Source of the DNA: Nocardia fusca NBRC 14340
Lineage (GTDB): Bacteria > Actinomycetota > Actinomycetes > Mycobacteriales > Mycobacteriaceae
Assembly: GCF_001618425.1 (NCBI RefSeq)
Contig: NZ_BDCU01000067.1
Location: 1-64,000, forward strand
Direction: 5' to 3'
DNA length: 64,000 nt
Position 1 is the stretch's first letter. Every line of letters starts with the position of its first letter. Position numbers and translations under genes: made by a program. The notes below the pieces were generated by a model that was given only the letters and a program-made list of their open reading frames with translations, searched no databases and was not told the DNA's origin. Of the stretch, positions 60,562 to 64,000 are shown piece after piece.

Positions 60562-63129
60562 ATGTCCGCACCGAACCTCACCCGCGAACAGGCGATCGAA
60601 CGCGCCGAGGTCGTCTCGGTCGAGAACTACCGCATCGAACTCGATCTGACCGACGGGGCGGGGAAACCGGGCGAACAGACATTCCTGTCCCGCAGTACGG
60701 TCACCTTCACCGCGAAACCCGGTGCATCCACGTTCGTCGATATCGTCGCCCGGGGAGTGCGTTCGGCGGTGCTCAACGGCACCCCGCTCGATATCGGCGG
60801 CTACGACGAATCCACCGGCCTCACCCTCACCGACCTCGCCGAACGTAACGAACTCGTGGTAGAGGCCGACTGCGAGTACTCCCACACCGGCGAGGGCCTG
60901 CACCGGTTCGTCGATCCGGCCGACGACGCGGTCTATCTGTACTCGCAGTTCGAGACGGCCGACGCCAAGAGGATGTTTGCCTGCTTCGACCAGCCCGACC
61001 TCAAGGCCACGTTCGATATCGAGGTCACCGCACCGGCGGACTGGAAGGTCATCTCCAACGGCGCCGGCACCGTGGACGGCGGGAAGCACCGGTTCGCCAC
61101 CACTCCGCTCATGAGCACCTACCTGGTGGCGCTCATCGCGGGTCCCTACGCCGAATGGACCGATACCTACACCGACGACCACGGCGATATTCCGCTGGGC
61201 ATCTACTGCCGCGCCTCGCTGGCCGAACATATGGACGCCGACCGGCTGTTCACCGAGACCAAGCAGGGTTTCGGCTTCTACCACAAGAATTTCGGCGTCC
61301 CCTACGCGTTCGGGAAATACGATCAGCTGTTCGTTCCGGAGTTCAACGCCGGCGCCATGGAGAACGCGGGCGCGGTCACCTTCCTCGAAGACTACGTATT
61401 CCGGTCGAAGGTCACCCGGGCCTCCTATGAGCGGCGCGCGGAGACCGTACTGCACGAGATGGCCCATATGTGGTTCGGCGACCTGGTCACCATGAAGTGG
61501 TGGGACGACCTGTGGCTCAACGAATCCTTCGCGACCTTCGCGTCGGTGCTGTGCCAGGCCGAGGCCACCGAGTACACCAGTGCCTGGACCACCTTCGCCA
61601 ATGTCGAGAAATCGTGGGCGTACCGGCAGGATCAGCTGCCCTCCACCCACCCGATCGCCGCCGATATCCCCGACCTGGCGGCGGTGGAGGTGAACTTCGA
61701 CGGCATCACCTACGCCAAGGGCGCGAGCGTGCTCAAACAGCTCGTGGCCTACGTCGGGCTGGAGCCGTTCCTGGCCGGTCTGCGCGCCTACTTCGCCGAC
61801 CATGCCTACGGCAACGCCACCTTCGACGACCTGCTGGCGGCGCTGGAGAAATCCTCGGGTCGCGACCTGTCCACCTGGGGCGCCCAGTGGTTGAAGACCA
61901 CCGGCCTCAACATCCTGCGCCCCGAATTCGAGGTCGGCGCCGACGGCACGTTCACCTCCTTCGCGGTGGTCCAGGAGGGCGCGGCGCCCGGCGCCGGGGA
62001 ACGGCGCGTGCATCGCCTGGCCATCGGTGTCTACGACGACCGCGACGGCAAACTGGTACGCACCCGGCGGGTGGAACTCGATCTGGACGCCGCCGAGCGC
62101 ACCGAGGTCCCCGAGCTGGTCGGTACCGAACGCGGGAAGTTCGTGCTGGTCAACGATGACGATCTCACCTACTGCTCGGTGCGCCTCGACGCCGATTCGC
62201 TCGATGTGCTGGTGAACCGGATCGCCGATATCGCCGATCCCCTCCCCCGCACCCTCGCCTGGTCCGCGGCCTGGGAGATGACCCGGCAGGCCGAATTCCG
62301 CGCCCGGGATTTCGTCGCGCTGGTCCAGCGCGGGATCGGCGCGGAAACCGAGATCGGGGTGGTGCAGCGGCTGCTCATGCAGGCCAACACCGCCCTGCGC
62401 AGCTACGCCGATCCGGCCTGGGCCGAGACCACCGGCTGGCCGGAATACGCGAACCGGCTCCTGGAGCTGGCGCGCGAAGCGGCACCCGGGTCCGATCATC
62501 AGCTCGCGTTCGTCAACGCCCTCACCGGCGCCAAACTGTCCGCCTGGCACAGCGAGGTGCTGCGCGAACTGCTCGACGGCGATCCGGCGGCCGTCGGCCT
62601 GCCCGGCCTGACCGTCGACACCGATCTGCGCTGGCGGTTGCTCACCGCCCTCGCCGCGGCGGGGGAGATCGACGCCGACGGCCCGGACACCCCGACCATC
62701 GATGCCGAACTGCGCAACGACGAAACGGCGGCCGGCCGGCGGCAGGCGGCCACCGCGGCCACCGCGCGCCCGCAGCCGCAGGTGAAGGAATCGGCGTGGG
62801 AGAAAGTGATCGGCGACGATTCGGTGCCCAATATCACCGCCCGTTCCATCGTCGGTGGTTTCGCGCCGGCCGGACAGGACAGCCTGCTGGCGCCGTTCGT
62901 GGCGCGGTACTTCGACGAGATCCCCGCGGTCTGGGAACGCCGGTCCAGTGAGGTCGCGCAAACCGTGGTGGTCGGGCTGTACCCGGCCTGGGATATCAGC
63001 GACGAAGCCGTCGCCCGCGCCGACGAATTCCTCGCCGCCGACCATCCGCCGGCCCTGCGACGCCTGGTGAGCGAGGGTAAAGCGGGGGTCGAACGGTCAC
63101 TGCGCGCCCGCGCCTTCGATATTTCCTGA
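60562..63129 (+). CDS. pepN: Aminopeptidase N (M1 family)
   Basis: The 855-residue zinc enzyme removes N-terminal residues from peptides. The exopeptidase motif GAMEN (about 262) and zinc motif HEMAHMWFG (about 298-306) are followed by the third ligand Glu in NESFATF (about 320). The start at 60562 has GGAG 7 bp upstream; the long frame to 60019 lies opposite purC. It is the orthologue of Rv2467 by position. Confidence 0.96.
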   Translation: MSAPNLTREQAIERAEVVSVENYRIELDLTDGAGKPGEQTFLSRSTVTFTAKPGASTFVDIVARGVRSAVLNGTPLDIGGYDESTGLTLTDLAERNELVVEADCEYSHTGEGLHRFVDPADDAVYLYSQFETADAKRMFACFDQPDLKATFDIEVTAPADWKVISNGAGTVDGGKHRFATTPLMSTYLVALIAGPYAEWTDTYTDDHGDIPLGIYCRASLAEHMDADRLFTETKQGFGFYHKNFGVPYAFGKYDQLFVPEFNAGAMENAGAVTFLEDYVFRSKVTRASYERRAETVLHEMAHMWFGDLVTMKWWDDLWLNESFATFASVLCQAEATEYTSAWTTFANVEKSWAYRQDQLPSTHPIAADIPDLAAVEVNFDGITYAKGASVLKQLVAYVGLEPFLAGLRAYFADHAYGNATFDDLLAALEKSSGRDLSTWGAQWLKTTGLNILRPEFEVGADGTFTSFAVVQEGAAPGAGERRVHRLAIGVYDDRDGKLVRTRRVELDLDAAERTEVPELVGTERGKFVLVNDDDLTYCSVRLDADSLDVLVNRIADIADPLPRTLAWSAAWEMTRQAEFRARDFVALVQRGIGAETEIGVVQRLLMQANTALRSYADPAWAETTGWPEYANRLLELAREAAPGSDHQLAFVNALTGAKLSAWHSEVLRELLDGDPAAVGLPGLTVDTDLRWRLLTALAAAGEIDADGPDTPTIDAELRNDETAAGRRQAATAATARPQPQVKESAWEKVIGDDSVPNITARSIVGGFAPAGQDSLLAPFVARYFDEIPAVWERRSSEVAQTVVVGLYPAWDISDEAVARADEFLAADHPPALRRLVSEGKAGVERSLRARAFDIS

Positions 63130-63145
63130 GCTCCGAACAGCCAAC

Positions 63146-63172
63146 GGCGCGTCCACCAATGGTGGACGCGCC
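63146..63172. terminator. Bidirectional hairpin terminator after pepN
   Basis: A 12-bp perfect stem, GGCGCGTCCACC (63146-63157) with GGTGGACGCGCC (63161-63172), and a 3-nt loop, between the converging pepN and DUF5130-like genes. Confidence 0.8.
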
Positions 63173-63216
63173 GGTGTCGTCTCTGCGAGCGCTCCCGGCC
63201 ATCGGCCGGAGGGGTG

Positions 63217-63681
63217 TCAGCGGCCGATGGCCGCGGCCATCACCCGCACCGCCGAGATCAGCCCGTCGATCAGCTCGCCCTGTCGCAGCGAACTCAACGC
63301 GGCGGTGACGCCGAGCTGGCACACCCGGTCGTTCGCACGCTCGGCCACATCCCTACCGGAGCGGACCTCCACGGCGTGGTCGTTCGGGGAGACGGCGATG
63401 AGCACCGAACGTGCCGCCTCCGGGGTGGTGGGGAACAGCGCGTCCACCGTGGTCGCGGGATCCACGCCGAGATCGCCGATGAAGACGTTGAACCGGACCT
63501 TGGTCGCCCGAGTGGCCTCGGTGAGCACATTGTCCATGGCCAGCCGCTCGTTGTTGTCGAACGGCGCCTCTTTGAACACGTCACCGGCCTCGTGCACCCC
63601 GGAGACCCGGCCGCTGCTGGTGAGCGCGTATCCCCGCGGCAGGTCGGACTCGACCACCGCCGGCCACTTAGTACTTGCCAC
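63217..63681 (-). CDS. DUF5130-family protein (TPM-like fold)
   Basis: The 154-residue protein is without a membrane helix. It shows SGRVSGVHEAGDVFKEAPFD, VRFNVFIGDL and VLIAVSPNDHAVEVRSG, the pattern of the actinobacterial DUF5130 family related to TPM domains. It overlaps the upstream small membrane protein gene by 14 bp, suggesting joint translation. Its role is not known. Confidence 0.75.
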   Translation of the reverse strand: MASTKWPAVVESDLPRGYALTSSGRVSGVHEAGDVFKEAPFDNNERLAMDNVLTEATRATKVRFNVFIGDLGVDPATTVDALFPTTPEAARSVLIAVSPNDHAVEVRSGRDVAERANDRVCQLGVTAALSSLRQGELIDGLISAVRVMAAAIGR

Positions 63682-63961
63682 TTGCCCGGCCTCCGATCAA
63701 CGCTTCCTTGGGTGCCTCGAGGGCATCGAACGCCACATGCGAGCCGTGCGACGACTCACCGGCGTCATAGAAGTGACCGGGACCGGTCACCTCGTCGGTG
63801 GCACTCCACAGCACCGGGGCGGCCGTCCACTTCTTGCTCATATCGAAGTGGACCGGCTTCTCACCGGGCAGCGGCTTACCGAGGTACGACAAACCAGCGA
63901 TTATGAGGTAGATCCCCAATGGGATACCGGCGAAAATCGCCACCGTCTCGAGAATGCTCAC
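63668..63961 (-). CDS. Small conserved single-pass membrane protein
   Basis: The protein has 97 residues. One N-terminal transmembrane helix (ETVAIFAGIPLGIYLIIAGL, about 5-24) is followed by a soluble tail with HFDMSKKWTAAPVLWSATDE. It is the first gene of a pair with the DUF5130-like gene. I do not recognise a function; this kind of gene is common beside pepN in Corynebacteriales. Confidence 0.7.
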   Translation of the reverse strand: MSILETVAIFAGIPLGIYLIIAGLSYLGKPLPGEKPVHFDMSKKWTAAPVLWSATDEVTGPGHFYDAGESSHGSHVAFDALEAPKEALIGGRASGKY

Positions 63962-64000
63962 GCCCTAAAGGTAGACGATCCTCTGTAGTAGTTCACCGAG

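Overview
The window is high-GC actinobacterial chromosome, most likely Nocardia or a close Corynebacteriales relative. This is inferred from the ESX/type VII secretion genes with PE/PPE partners, a WhiB protein, a mycothiol-type CPWC nitroreductase, and the right-flank set nei, rpiB, Rv2466c-like, pepN, which matches the Mycobacterium tuberculosis Rv2464c-Rv2467 neighbourhood. No species can be named from the sequence alone.

Layout. (1) 1-804: a NAD-glutamate dehydrogenase gene running off the left edge. It starts at what would be the middle of the 180-kDa enzyme, so it is either a 115-kDa-class enzyme or a 5'-truncated gene. (2) About 1-21 kb, all on the minus strand: a complete ESX core read as eccA, eccB, eccC, PE, PPE, two WXG100-like proteins, espG, espI, eccD, mycP, eccE, an EspR-like XRE regulator, then a discoidin-like and a zinc-ribbon membrane protein. 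(3) About 21.5-39 kb: accessory and probable substrate genes. They include a CpnT-like N-terminal protein, an NlpC/P60 protein, a helical DUF4226-like protein, two long proteins sharing one C-terminal domain behind different type VII targeting modules, EspH-, EspL- and EspB-like proteins, and two large glycine-zipper proteins sharing another C-terminal domain. (4) 39.3-49.7 kb: a set resembling the Gram-positive type IV (Tcp) conjugation apparatus: VirB6/TcpH, an NlpC/P60 hydrolase, a degenerate hydrolase-like protein, VirB4/TcpF, TcpE/VirB3-like, a small two-helix VirB2/TcpD-like protein, TcpC/VirB8-like and a PAS-like protein. I see no relaxase and no TcpA/VirD4 coupling ATPase. (5) 50.1-52.6 kb: a ROK protein, a WhiB6-like protein and a divergent MerR regulator. 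(6) 52.6-64 kb: tRNA-Pro, tRNA-Gly and housekeeping genes (GGDEF protein, nei, rpiB, M48 protease, nitroreductase, FAD reductase, purC, pepN, two small conserved genes).

The most interesting signal is regulatory. One inverted repeat, TTCCC-N6-GGGAA (8 promoter regions, 9 copies), sits about 44-78 bp before the first gene of nearly every transcription unit of the ESX core, the accessory genes and the T4SS-like block. A second, 26-bp dyad (11-bp arms resembling AATGTGCCGTT, 4-bp spacer) occurs four times: before gdh, upstream of eccA, before the T4SS-like PAS gene, and between whiB and merR. Together they suggest that type VII and type IV-like machineries form one regulated system, with the EspR-like protein and the MerR/WhiB pair as candidate regulators. 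Hybrid ESX plus T4SS loci are known from mycobacterial conjugative plasmids such as pRAW. A chromosomal, relaxase-less version under two shared operators is the part that may be undescribed.
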